Assembly (NCBI RefSeq): GCF_013782625.1
Contig: NZ_CP056199.1
Location: forward strand, 1-64,000
DNA from: Enterobacter sp. RHBSTW-00994
GTDB taxonomy: Bacteria; Pseudomonadota; Gammaproteobacteria; Enterobacterales; Enterobacteriaceae
Reading direction: 5' to 3'
Length of the DNA stretch: 64,000 nt
Below the pieces are notes generated by a model. That model had not been told where the DNA came from, made no database searches, and worked only from the letters and a program-made list of their open reading frames with translations. Shown here one piece after another: positions 52,301-59,698 of the stretch (within the stretch, counting starts at the first letter, position 1; the number at the start of each line of letters is the position of its first letter). Position numbers and translations under genes: made by a program.

Positions 52301-52440
52301 GAGATTTTGACCGACGGCGGTGCGACGTCAGGATACTGCGCGACCGGGAGCGTGCGGATCGCCAGCATCCCGGCGAGCATAATCAGAATGGCGATCACCC
52401 AGGCGAATACCGGGCGACGCACGAAGAAACGGGAAAACAT
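49330..52440 (-). CDS. eefB: RND multidrug efflux pump inner-membrane subunit
   Basis: The 1036-residue AcrB-like transporter has 12 membrane segments and two large periplasmic loops, and uses the proton gradient to expel drugs. The TM4 proton-relay acids are in GLLVDDAIVVVENVERI. The start MFSRFFVRRPVFAWVIAILIMLAGML is typical of HAE-1 RND pumps. Both its start and stop overlap the neighbours by one base. Identity as EefB rests on the operon form (adaptor, pump, channel, with a TetR gene upstream) and is an inference. Confidence 0.88.
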   Translation of the reverse strand: MFSRFFVRRPVFAWVIAILIMLAGMLAIRTLPVAQYPDVAPPSVKISATYTGASAQTLENSVTQVIEQQLTGLDNLLYFTSTSSSDGSVSINVTFEQGTDPDTAQVQVQNKVQQAESRLPTEVQQSGITVQKSQSNFLLIMGVYDKTDTASSSDIADWLVSNMQDPLARVEGVGSLQVFGAEYAMRIWLDPAKLASYSLMPSDVQSAIEAQNVQVSAGKIGALPSSNAQQLTATVRAQSRLQTVEQFKNIIIKSQSNGAVVHIGDVARVEMGSEDYTATARLNGHPAAGMAVMLSPGANALSTATAVKEKIAEFKRAMPEGYDVAYPKDSTEFIKISVEDVIQTLFEAIILVVVVMYLFLQNIRATLIPALAVPVVLLGTFGVLALFGYSINTLTLFAMVLAIGLLVDDAIVVVENVERIMSDEGLPAREATEKSMGEISGALVAIALVLSAVFLPMAFFGGSTGVIYRQFSVTIISAMFLSVVVALTLTPALCGSVLSHTSPHKKGFFGAFNRFYSKTEHGYQNKVLRALRRSGGMLVIYVLLCGAMGLAMLKLPGSFLPTEDQGEIMVQYTLPAGATAVRTSEVSRQVRDWFLTKEKDNTDVIFTVEGFSFSGSGQNAGMAFVSLKNWSQRKGAENTAQAIALRATQELSTIRDATVFAMTPPSVDGLGQSNGFTFELMATGSTDRDALLKMRNQLIGEANQDASLHAVRANDLPQMPQLQVDIDNNKAVSLGLSLSDVTNTLSSAWGGTYVNDFIDRGRVKKVYIQGDSDYRAVPSDLNKWFVRGSNSTMTPFSAFATTRWEYGPESLVRYNGSAAYEIQGENASGSSSGTAMTRMEQLANNLPSGTTWAWSGLSLQEKLASGQAMSLYALSILVVFLCLAALYESWSVPISVILVIPLGVLGAALAASMRGLNNDVYFQVALLTTIGLSSKNAILIVEFAEAKVAEGYSLTRAAMRAAQTRLRPILMTSLAFIAGVMPLAVATGAGANSRVAIGTGIIGGTLAATLLAIFFVPLFFVLVKRLFSGKHANRRS

Positions 52441-53561
52441 CAGGCGTTTCCTCCGGTGGCTTTCATCTCTTCCGCTTTCACTTCTTGCCCGGCCGTGACT
52501 TTATCGATGCCCTCGACAATCAGCTTATCGCCCGCTTTCAGACCGCCAGTGACCAGCCATTTGTCGCCGTAGGTGTCGCCGGTTTCAAGCTGGCGTTGTT
52601 CCACTTTATTACTGGCGTTGACCACCAGCGCGGTGGCATTGCCTTTGGCATCGCGGGTAATACCTTGCTGTGGCGCGAGAATGGCGTCGGTCATGATCCC
52701 TTCATCCACTTTGGCGCGCACAAACATCCCTGGCAGAAGCTGGTGCTGCGGGTTCGGGAAGACAGCACGCAGCGTGACGGAGCCGGTGGATTCATCCACC
52801 GCAACTTCAGTCAGTGCCAGACGCCCTTTTTCGCTGTAGGTACTGCCGTCTTCAAGAATCAGGGTTACACCCAGGGTATCGCTGTTGGTCGCGAGCGATT
52901 GCTTGCGTAATCGCAGCAGATCGGCGCTGGAACGCGTTAAATCGACGTACATGCTGTCCAGACCCCGGATCGTGGCAAGCGCGGTATCTTGCTGCGCTGT
53001 CACCAGCGCGCCAGGTGTGACGGATGAGATCCCGATACGCCCGGCGATCGGGGCGGTTACGGTGGTCCAGTTGAGATTAATACGTGCGCTCTCCTGCGCT
53101 GCTTTCTTTGACTCCACGCTGGCCTTGTCTTGCGCGCAGGTGGATTGTGCGTCTTCGGCATCCTGGCGGGATACGCCATCGTCTTTCACCAGTTGCGCAT
53201 AACGCTGTGCTTTCTGGCAATCAGCCTGAACCAGGGCCTGCGCCTGTTTCAGGGCCGCCGCTGCTTCGTCATAAGCGGCGCGATAGCTTGAGGGATCAAT
53301 TTGATAGAGCGCTTGCCCGGCTTTGACGGTATCGCCTTCGGTGAATAACCGTTTCTGAATAATGCCGCCAACCTGTGGACGCACTTCTGCGCTCATGGCG
53401 GCACTGGTACGGCCGGTCAGTTCACTGACCACCGACACGGGCTGACTCATGAGCGTGACAATTCCAACTTCCGGAAGGGGCTGCTGTTGATTGGCTGTTG
53501 TCGCATTATCGCACCCGGTCAGGAGGAATAATGCTGCGATGGAGGTGGTTATGGTTTTCAT
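52440..53561 (-). CDS. eefA: RND-pump periplasmic adaptor
   Basis: The 373-residue membrane fusion protein links the pump to the outer-membrane channel. A lipoprotein signal ends in LLTGCDN. It is followed by a lipoyl-like domain (SAEVRPQVGGIIQKRLFTEGDTVKAGQALYQID), a helical hairpin (about 95-165) and a beta-barrel domain. The hairpin carries two unusual cysteines in VQADCQKAQ and AQSTCAQDK, placed so that they might form a disulfide across the coiled coil. It is the first gene of the pump operon. Confidence 0.88.
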   Translation of the reverse strand: MKTITTSIAALFLLTGCDNATTANQQQPLPEVGIVTLMSQPVSVVSELTGRTSAAMSAEVRPQVGGIIQKRLFTEGDTVKAGQALYQIDPSSYRAAYDEAAAALKQAQALVQADCQKAQRYAQLVKDDGVSRQDAEDAQSTCAQDKASVESKKAAQESARINLNWTTVTAPIAGRIGISSVTPGALVTAQQDTALATIRGLDSMYVDLTRSSADLLRLRKQSLATNSDTLGVTLILEDGSTYSEKGRLALTEVAVDESTGSVTLRAVFPNPQHQLLPGMFVRAKVDEGIMTDAILAPQQGITRDAKGNATALVVNASNKVEQRQLETGDTYGDKWLVTGGLKAGDKLIVEGIDKVTAGQEVKAEEMKATGGNA

Positions 53562-53592
53562 AATTTTTTTCCAGGGTGAACGATGCCTGCCC

Positions 53593-53608
53593 TGTTAATC
53601 ACTTAACA
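53593..53608. promoter_or_regulatory. Palindrome before the pump operon
   Basis: TGTTAA-TCAC-TTAACA is a perfect palindrome with six-base arms, 32 bases upstream of the adaptor start. It is a candidate operator for the TetR regulator or another repressor of the pump. Confidence 0.45.
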
Positions 53609-53645
53609 AGGAGGGGGCGATTTAAAGGCACAGCGATATTGCATC

Positions 53646-53688
53646 TCCGCAATTAGCGGAAATGAAAAACGGGAAATGTCTATTTCCC
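53646..53688 (-). terminator. Terminator of the TetR regulator gene
   Basis: On the minus strand GGGAAAT and ATTTCCC (53688-53671) pair around a four-base loop and are followed by GTTTTT. A second small stem TCCGC/GCGGA lies just beyond at 53646-53660. The pump operon therefore likely has its own promoter in the remaining gap. Confidence 0.75.
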
Positions 53689-53708
53689 TGTTATTAATGC
53701 ATTTTTAA

Positions 53709-54278
53709 TTAATTAGCATTGAGAAGCATATTGAGTATTTCCCGATACATTTTTTCTAATTGCTCTGGTGCGACTTTTTGTGGGGTTAAGCGCCGGTAAA
53801 TGGAGCCTTCCATCATGACGGCCGTGATTTCAACGCAGCAGCGGATACGCTCGTCGCTTAGGTGCGGACACTGTTTTTTCAGGTGCGTAGCGGCATTTTC
53901 AAACATGCGGGCATCCGCTTCGGCAAGCATGGTGGCGACCTGAGGATTACGTGTTGCCTCGGCGGACATCTCCAGCATCAGTGCGTCGTCATCTTCGCTT
54001 AATGTTTCCCGCCAGGCCAAAACCTGAGGGATGCGATCGGTCTGGGTTTTGCCTTCCATCTCGGCAATTCGGTAGTCGATGATGCGGCGGATCATCTCTT
54101 CGATAATCGCATCTTTGTTGCTGAAATAACGATAGATTTGCCCGACGCTCAGCTTTGCCTCTGCCGCGATTTGCGACATGCTGGCGGCATGAAACCCGCT
54201 GGCGCGAAAGCAGTGCCGCGCGGCGGTGATGATCTCATCCTGACGTTGTTTCTGTCGTTCTTCCAGCTTTGTGCTCAT
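53709..54278 (-). CDS. eefR: TetR-family regulator of the RND pump
   Basis: The 189-residue protein has an N-terminal TetR helix-turn-helix (SGFHAASMSQIAAEAKLSVGQIYRYFSNKDAIIEEM, about 28-63) and a helical ligand domain. It lies immediately upstream of the pump genes on the same strand, 147 bases away, separated by a terminator. It most likely represses the pump, as EefR-like proteins are thought to do. A TGAGAA-N6-TTCTCA palindrome sits upstream of its own start. Confidence 0.8.
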   Translation of the reverse strand: MSTKLEERQKQRQDEIITAARHCFRASGFHAASMSQIAAEAKLSVGQIYRYFSNKDAIIEEMIRRIIDYRIAEMEGKTQTDRIPQVLAWRETLSEDDDALMLEMSAEATRNPQVATMLAEADARMFENAATHLKKQCPHLSDERIRCCVEITAVMMEGSIYRRLTPQKVAPEQLEKMYREILNMLLNAN

Positions 54279-54301
54279 CGGTTACCTGCTGAAGTAAAAA
54301 G

Positions 54302-54319
54302 TGAGAATGATCGTTCTCA
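54302..54319. promoter_or_regulatory. TGAGAA-N6-TTCTCA palindrome
   Basis: TGAGAATGATCGTTCTCA is an inverted repeat 24 bases upstream of the TetR gene start, with a central GATC. TetR autoregulation is the simplest reading. It also looks somewhat like a Fur box, but the spacing does not fit the 7-1-7 form. Confidence 0.5.
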
Positions 54320-54478
54320 TTAGTGGTGATTATACGTTTTCGAAGCGTATTGGAAAGCGCTTTTTTTATTAAGATATTGAATGAATATTTCCTTCAGGAA
54401 ATAAAGGAGAGAATAAGGAGTTTTTATGAAGGTTAAGCTGTGAGATATTCAGAATACGCTGAAAATAAGGAGAACAAT

Positions 54479-54898
54479 ATGCAGCTGAGCATCACTAATA
54501 CCATCACAGAACATGAAAAAAAAGAGTTATTAACGGGGCTACGATCTCACAATATGCAGTTTATTGACTTTGCCGCTGTCGGCGGGGATCTGGCGGTGTA
54601 TGTTCGCGATGAACAGGGGGTGATGATCGGGGGATTAATCGGTAATCGCAAAGGTGAGTGGCTGAATATTGATTATCTGTGGGTCAACAGTGAGCTGCGC
54701 GGTGCAGGCCTGGGCAGTCAGATCATGAAGGCGGCGGAAGACGAGGCCAGGAAAATAGGTTGCCTGCATGCGCTGGTGGACACGTTCAGCTTCCAGGCGC
54801 GCCCGTTTTATGAAAAGCAGGGTTATCAGCTACAGATGACGCTGGAGGACTGTCCGTATCAAGGTATGCAAAAACATTACCTGTCGAAACGTCTTTAA
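54479..54898 (+). CDS. GNAT-family N-acetyltransferase
   Basis: ATG 54479 with AAGGAG upstream gives 139 residues starting [25 protein letters not shown]. The acetyl-CoA loop is in [17 protein letters not shown] (about 73-90) and the C-terminal motif is [11 protein letters not shown]. It acetylates an unknown small molecule or protein. Its last four bases overlap the end of the convergent TetR gene. Confidence 0.85.
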   Translation: MQLSITNTITEHEKKELLTGLRSHNMQFIDFAAVGGDLAVYVRDEQGVMIGGLIGNRKGEWLNIDYLWVNSELRGAGLGSQIMKAAEDEARKIGCLHALVDTFSFQARPFYEKQGYQLQMTLEDCPYQGMQKHYLSKRL

Positions 54899-55554
54899 CC
54901 GCCAATGCCACTGCCAATCACCGCCAGGGCGTGGCGAACAATGATATCTGGCGAGAGGGATTTCAGCCTCTCGTCATTCCGCATCCGTGAGAAGGGCACT
55001 AATACCAGGCTCAGTAGCGTGGTGAACAGCAGCTCTGGTGCAAGCTCGCGGTTTAGCTTTCCTTCCTGCTGCCAGTGTTTGATTGTGGCAAGCGTCGTTT
55101 GATATTTCTCATCGCCAAAGCGAGCGTGCAGATGGGCACGCAGGACTGGCATTTCGCCAATCACTTCCTGCATCCACAACGGTGCGAACCAGTGGTATTG
55201 CCCGGCCAGATCGGCCAGCGTTTTTACCATTAAGGTGAGCGCCGTGACGGGATCATCGGGGTTTTCCGCGAAAATTGCGCTGATTTTGCTGCGTAACGGC
55301 AGGAAACGCTCCTCGATCATCGCGTCGAGCAACTGTTCCCGGGAATTAAAATAGTAGTGCAGCATCGCAGGGGTGACCCCCGCCGCTTTGGCGATGGCAT
55401 TGAGTGAGGTGTTGGCAATCCCCTGACGGGAAAAGAGGTGCAGTGCGATATCCAGCAACTGTTCACGGCTCGCGGTTACAGGTTTTCCACCGCGTGGACG
55501 TCCTGGGCGACGGGCCGACGGCATGGATTCAGAATTGTCTTTTAGTGCTGGCAT
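54895..55554 (-). CDS. TetR/AcrR-family repressor of an MFS exporter
   Basis: The 219-residue protein has a basic N-terminal stretch [11 protein letters not shown] and a TetR helix-turn-helix ([25 protein letters not shown], about 44-70), then a helical effector domain. It is divergent from a DHA2-type exporter gene with a 78-base shared control region holding an ATTAATTA-N6-TAATTAAT palindrome. Repression of that exporter is the likely role. Confidence 0.85.
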   Translation of the reverse strand: MPALKDNSESMPSARRPGRPRGGKPVTASREQLLDIALHLFSRQGIANTSLNAIAKAAGVTPAMLHYYFNSREQLLDAMIEERFLPLRSKISAIFAENPDDPVTALTLMVKTLADLAGQYHWFAPLWMQEVIGEMPVLRAHLHARFGDEKYQTTLATIKHWQQEGKLNRELAPELLFTTLLSLVLVPFSRMRNDERLKSLSPDIIVRHALAVIGSGIGG

Positions 55555-55595
55555 CGTGGCGTGATCTCTTGACCGGATTCATAACTTATACAAAT

Positions 55596-55617
55596 ATTAA
55601 TTATCTCATTAATTAAT
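55596..55617. promoter_or_regulatory. Operator-like inverted repeat in the TetR/MFS divergent region
   Basis: ATTAATTA (55596-55603) and TAATTAAT (55610-55617) are perfect eight-base inverted arms with a six-base spacer, centred in the 78-base gap. This is the only strong palindrome there and the best candidate for TetR binding. Confidence 0.6.
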
Positions 55618-55632
55618 TTCAAGTGGTGTCTC

Positions 55633-57147
55633 ATGGAGTCTGACTCAACGACTCAATCCCCAACTCTCCCTCAGCAGAACGCGCCGTCCATTCGTCTGCT
55701 GTTCAGCGCACTGCTGTTGGTGATGTTGCTCTCGGCACTTGACCAGACGATTGTCTCCACGGCGCTGCCGACGATAGTGGGCGAGTTGGGCGGGCTGGAC
55801 AAACTCTCCTGGGTGGTGACGGCGTACATCCTGAGTTCAACGATTGTCGTGCCGCTGTACGGGAAATTTGGCGATCTGTTTGGCCGTAAAATTGTCCTGC
55901 AAATTGCGATAGTGCTGTTCCTGGCGGGTTCGGTTCTTTGCGGGCTGGCGCAGAACATGACACAACTGGTGTTGATGCGTGCCCTGCAAGGGCTGGGCGG
56001 TGGCGGGCTAATGGTGATCAGTATGGCCGCTGTCGCAGATGTGATTCCCCCGGCGGAACGGGGTCGCTACCAGGGGCTGTTTGGCGGTGTCTTCGGCCTG
56101 GCGACGGTGATTGGTCCGCTGATCGGCGGGTTTATTGTGCAGCACGCCTCCTGGCGCTGGATTTTCTATATCAATCTGCCGCTGGGCCTGTTTGCGCTTC
56201 TGGTGATTGGCGCAGTGTTTCGCGGTAGCGCCCGACGCAATAAGCATGAAATCGATTATCTGGGGGCGATTTATCTCAGTATGGCGCTCCTGTGCATCAT
56301 CCTGTTCACCACGGAAGGGGGGACGATTCGCTCATGGAGCGACCCTCAACTGTGGTGCATTCTGGCGTTTGGCCTGACGGGAATTGCCGGGTTTATCTAT
56401 GAAGAACGGCTGGCTTGGGAGCCGATTATTCCGCTGTCACTGTTCCGGGATCGCAGCTTTCTGCTCTGTAGCCTGATCGGTTTTATTATCGGTATGTCGC
56501 TGTTTGGCTCGGTAACTTTCCTGCCGCTCTATTTACAGGTGGTGAAAGATGCCACGCCAACGCAGGCGGGGTTGCAGTTGATTCCATTGATGGGCGGGCT
56601 ATTACTGACCTCGATTATCAGCGGACGTATCATCAGCCGCACCGGAAAATATCGCCTGTTTCCGATCCTCGGTACGCTGTTTGGCGTGGTCGGGATGGTA
56701 CTGCTGACGCAAATTTCGATTCACTCGCCCACCTGGCAGCTGTATCTGTTTACCGGCGTGCTGGGAATGGGACTTGGGCTGGTGATGCAGGTGCTGGTGC
56801 TGGCGGTGCAGAACAGCGTGTCGGCCAGCCAGTATGGCGTGGCGACATCAGGCGTAACGCTGTTCCGCTCCATCGGCGGGGCGATCGGTGTGGCCTTGTT
56901 TGGTGCGGTGTTTACCCATGTGCTGCAGTCTGGTCTGGTCGCTCGTATCCCTGAAGGGACAACACTGCCGCGTGAACTGAACCCAGTGGCAATTCATCAT
57001 CTGCCGGAAGCATTGCGACTGAGCTACCTCGACGCATTTGGCTCTGCCATTCATGCGGTATTCCTGATGGCGGCGGGCATTATGGTACTGGCATTTGTAC
57101 TGTCGTGGCTTTTACGTGAAGCGCCGTTGCGCCGAAGCCAGGTCTGA
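55633..57147 (+). CDS. DHA2-family (EmrB/QacA) MFS drug exporter
   Basis: The 504-residue protein has about 14 membrane segments and the DHA2 motifs [13 protein letters not shown] on TM1 and [13 protein letters not shown] after TM2. It is a proton-driven exporter of toxic compounds. No EmrA-like adaptor gene is next to it, so it probably works alone in the inner membrane. The divergent TetR gene likely controls it. Confidence 0.9.
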   Translation: MESDSTTQSPTLPQQNAPSIRLLFSALLLVMLLSALDQTIVSTALPTIVGELGGLDKLSWVVTAYILSSTIVVPLYGKFGDLFGRKIVLQIAIVLFLAGSVLCGLAQNMTQLVLMRALQGLGGGGLMVISMAAVADVIPPAERGRYQGLFGGVFGLATVIGPLIGGFIVQHASWRWIFYINLPLGLFALLVIGAVFRGSARRNKHEIDYLGAIYLSMALLCIILFTTEGGTIRSWSDPQLWCILAFGLTGIAGFIYEERLAWEPIIPLSLFRDRSFLLCSLIGFIIGMSLFGSVTFLPLYLQVVKDATPTQAGLQLIPLMGGLLLTSIISGRIISRTGKYRLFPILGTLFGVVGMVLLTQISIHSPTWQLYLFTGVLGMGLGLVMQVLVLAVQNSVSASQYGVATSGVTLFRSIGGAIGVALFGAVFTHVLQSGLVARIPEGTTLPRELNPVAIHHLPEALRLSYLDAFGSAIHAVFLMAAGIMVLAFVLSWLLREAPLRRSQV

Positions 57148-57252
57148 CGTTAGCCGTTCGGCTCATTGTCCTGAATTTGAAGGGTCATGCTTGTCTTCCT
57201 CGCAGCCGCTGGCGCATGCTTTGGCCTGGTCAATAAACCTACAGAGGTTGCA

Positions 57253-57510
57253 ATGGAACGCGCAGCAGGGGCGAAACCAGGCCGTCATGCTGCCTGCGGA
57301 GTTCGCGTTTGATACGGAGAGCGTCTACATCCGGTGGGATGACGAAGGGAATGTTATTTTGACGGCAAGGTTGGAGAAAGAATGATGGGTGATCTCGATC
57401 AGCTTATTGCCGCACACGCCATCAGCCGGGGGACGACGATTGTCACTAACGATCACGCCTTTACAATGGTACAGGAATTGACGGTTGAAGACTGGGCGGC
57501 CGCGGCCTGA
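57253..57510 (+). pseudogene. Decayed vapBC toxin-antitoxin locus
   Basis: The text NQAVMLPAEFAFDTESVYIR followed by WDDEGNVILTARLEKE resembles the core of a VapB antitoxin. Its natural start ATGGAACGC (57253) is in another frame, so a frameshift is present, and the C-terminus is cut. It overlaps (ATGA at 57382) a 42-codon frame, MMGDLDQLIAAHAISRG then TTIVTNDHAF and LTVEDW, which matches only the C-terminal quarter of a VapC PIN-domain RNase. The N-terminal catalytic acids are missing. The locus is therefore dead. Confidence 0.75.
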
Positions 57511-57512
57511 TG

Positions 57513-57546
57513 CCCCCGCTCCCGCTCTCTCTCACGGGAGAGGGGG
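57513..57546. repeat. REP-like palindrome before nlpA
   Basis: CCCGCTCTCTCTC and GGGAGAGGGGG pair imperfectly across CAC. It is the fifth member of this palindrome group in the window, lying between the vapBC remnant and nlpA. Confidence 0.6.
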
Positions 57547-57667
57547 TAACTCTGGTCTGTCATACCTGCATATAACGTAACCTTCTTATTGATTCCTTTT
57601 CGTTTTTTAGCGTACCGCCTCGTTGTCGATATAGTCATTGAAACGTCTATCAAAAGGAACTGTCCTC

Positions 57668-58468
57668 GTGAAACTTCGAATCGGTGCATTACTGCTTGCA
57701 GGTCTGCTGCTGGCGGGCTGCGACCAAAGCGGCAGCGATGCCAAACACATTAAAGTGGGTGTGATTAACGGCGCGGAGCAGGATGTCGCTGAGGTCGCCA
57801 AAAAGGTGGCAAAAGAGAAGTATGGTCTGGATGTTGAGCTGGTCGGCTTTAGCGGCTCACTGCTGCCCAACGATGCGACCAATCATGGTGAACTGGATGC
57901 GAACGTCTTCCAGCATCGGCCGTTCCTGGCAGAAGATAACAAAGCGCACGGCTACAAACTGGTTGCGGTAGCCAATACCTTTGTTTTCCCGATGGCGGGG
58001 TATTCCCGCAAGATTAAATCGGTCTCTGAACTGAAAGACGGCGCAACTATCGCCATTCCAAACGACCCAACGAACCTCGGTCGTGCGCTGTTGCTGCTGC
58101 AAAAAGAGAAGTTGATTACCCTGAAGCCGGATGTCGGCCTGCTGCCAACGGCGCTGGATATCACCGCGAACCCGAAAAAGCTGAATATTATGGAACTGGA
58201 AGGAGCGCAGTTGCCGCGTGTGCTCGATGACCCGAAAGTCGATGTGGCGATCATCAGCACAACATACCTCCAGCAAACCGGGCTTTCTCCCGTGCATGAC
58301 GGGGTGTTTATCGAAGATAAAAACTCGCCATATGTGAACATTGTGGTCACCCGGGAAGATAACAAAGAGGCTGAAAACGTGAAGGAATTTATTCAGTCGT
58401 ATCAGTCGCCAGAAGTGGCGAAAGCGGCGGAAAAAATCTTCAACGGTGGTGCGGTTCCTGGCTGGTAA
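57668..58468 (+). CDS. nlpA: NlpA inner-membrane lipoprotein-28, MetQ-like
   Basis: NlpA is a lipoprotein of the MetQ family that binds methionine and is anchored in the inner membrane. GTG 57668 gives 266 residues with the lipobox LLAGC followed by DQ; Asp after the lipidated Cys is the signal to stay in the inner membrane. AAAGGA lies upstream, and an earlier in-frame TTG is rejected. The body from AKHIKVGVINGAEQDVAEVAK to FNGGAVPGW is nearly identical to E. coli NlpA. No ABC transporter gene is beside it. Confidence 0.95.
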   Translation: MKLRIGALLLAGLLLAGCDQSGSDAKHIKVGVINGAEQDVAEVAKKVAKEKYGLDVELVGFSGSLLPNDATNHGELDANVFQHRPFLAEDNKAHGYKLVAVANTFVFPMAGYSRKIKSVSELKDGATIAIPNDPTNLGRALLLLQKEKLITLKPDVGLLPTALDITANPKKLNIMELEGAQLPRVLDDPKVDVAIISTTYLQQTGLSPVHDGVFIEDKNSPYVNIVVTREDNKEAENVKEFIQSYQSPEVAKAAEKIFNGGAVPGW

Positions 58469-58512
58469 ATAAGAATGAGGCGTATAACGTCATGCTATAC
58501 GCCTCAGGCGGG

Positions 58513-58611
58513 TTATTTCAGGTTGGTTTTGAAGAATGACATCAGTTTGGCAAACGGGATCAGGTCAGTGCGGTCATAGAGATCGACGTGACCGGCATTG
58601 GGCGCGATTCG
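58513..58611 (-). pseudogene. C-terminal remnant of an alpha/beta hydrolase
   Basis: The minus strand reads stop-RIAPNAGHVDLYDRTDLI followed by PFAKLMSFFKTNLK-stop. This is the typical ending of an alpha/beta hydrolase, with the catalytic histidine in AGHVDLYD. Only the last 32 codons remain, and a stop codon lies directly upstream. It joins a LysR remnant on the other strand at base 58611/58612. Confidence 0.75.
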
Positions 58612-58794
58612 TTAGCCGGCTTTGGCATCGCATTCCTTCCTGAAGACGTGTTTGGCGACCATATCGCCTGTGGGCGGTTAATCCGGGTTCTGGAACCCTG
58701 GAGTTAGCCTTTTCCGGGTTATTATCGGTATTACCCAAGCTGCAAGCAGCCCTCTCCGGCCTTTTCACGGGTGGTGGAGGCGTTACGCCTCTGA
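58612..58794 (+). pseudogene. C-terminal remnant of a LysR regulator
   Basis: The plus strand reads LAGFGIAFLPEDVFGDHIAC then GRLIRVLEPWS, an internal TAG, and PFPGYYRYYPSCKQPSPAFS then RVVEALRL-stop in the same frame. This is the end of a LysR effector domain with one in-frame stop codon at 58705. Together with the hydrolase remnant it fits a former divergent regulator-enzyme pair whose 5' halves were deleted. The 424 bases between nlpA and the next gene hold only these remnants and a short leader. Confidence 0.78.
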
Positions 58795-58892
58795 AAGTGT
58801 TGACCCGATTTCATCGATCATCGCCCTGTAGCCCACATCGTATTCTTCTGCTTCTGGCTATTCTCCTTACCACACCCACAGGAGAGTAGACC

Positions 58893-59672
58893 ATGAACAT
58901 CACCCAGATCCGTAACGCAACTCAACTGATTACCTACGCCGGGAAACGTTTTTTAATCGACCCGATGCTGGCCCCGAAAGATGCCTATCCAGGCTTTGCG
59001 GGTACGGCACATGCAGACATTCGCAACCCCATGGTTGAACTGCCTGTGGAGGTGAAAACACTGCTGGATGCTGATGCGGTCATCGTAACGCACACCCATG
59101 ACGATCACTGGGATCAGGCAGCGAGTGACCTGATCGCTAAAGATAAGCCGATCTACGTGCAAAGCGACAGTGACGCCCGGTTGCTGCGCTCCCAGGGATT
59201 CAACAACCTGAGGGTAATGACCGAAGAAACGGCATTTGGCGATATCAGGATCAGCAAAACCCAGGGTGGCCAGCATGGCACTGACCGCGCCTATGCTGTG
59301 CCGGAACTGGCGGAACGACTGGGTGAGGCCTGCGGCGTGGTCTTCCGTCACCCTGATGAGAAAACGCTCTTTATTGTGGGCGATACGATCTGGCGTGCGG
59401 AAGTGGCCGCGGATCTGCAAAAACATCAGCCCGATGTGGTGGTCATCAACGCCGGTTATGCTCATGTGCTGGGATTTGGGCCAATTATTATGGGCCAGGA
59501 GGATGTACTGAACGTGCATTTCCTGCTGCCGCAGGCCAAAATTGTTGCGACTCATATGGAAGCGATCAACCACTGCCTGCTGAGCCGTCGTGCGCTGCGT
59601 GACTACGCAGAGGCCAACCAGGTGAGCGATATCCTGAGCATTCCTCAGGACGGTGAAAGCGTTATATTCTGA
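58893..59672 (+). CDS. MBL-fold metallo-hydrolase
   Basis: The 259-residue protein has the metallo-beta-lactamase zinc motif THTHDDHWD (His67, His69, Asp71, His72) and later metal ligands in VGDTIWR and THMEAINH. It belongs to the UlaG-like/RomA-type branch with cytoplasmic location (no signal peptide). Substrate is unknown. AGGAGAG precedes the ATG. The AraC-type gene starts 26 bases downstream, suggesting one transcript. Confidence 0.85.
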   Translation: MNITQIRNATQLITYAGKRFLIDPMLAPKDAYPGFAGTAHADIRNPMVELPVEVKTLLDADAVIVTHTHDDHWDQAASDLIAKDKPIYVQSDSDARLLRSQGFNNLRVMTEETAFGDIRISKTQGGQHGTDRAYAVPELAERLGEACGVVFRHPDEKTLFIVGDTIWRAEVAADLQKHQPDVVVINAGYAHVLGFGPIIMGQEDVLNVHFLLPQAKIVATHMEAINHCLLSRRALRDYAEANQVSDILSIPQDGESVIF

Positions 59673-59698
59673 ATATTCGTCGGGGAAAGGAGAGACAA

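Noticed and set aside
54302..54319. Fur box upstream of the TetR gene
   Set aside because: The arms resemble Fur half-sites, but the spacing does not fit the 7-1-7 arrangement and no iron gene is nearby.
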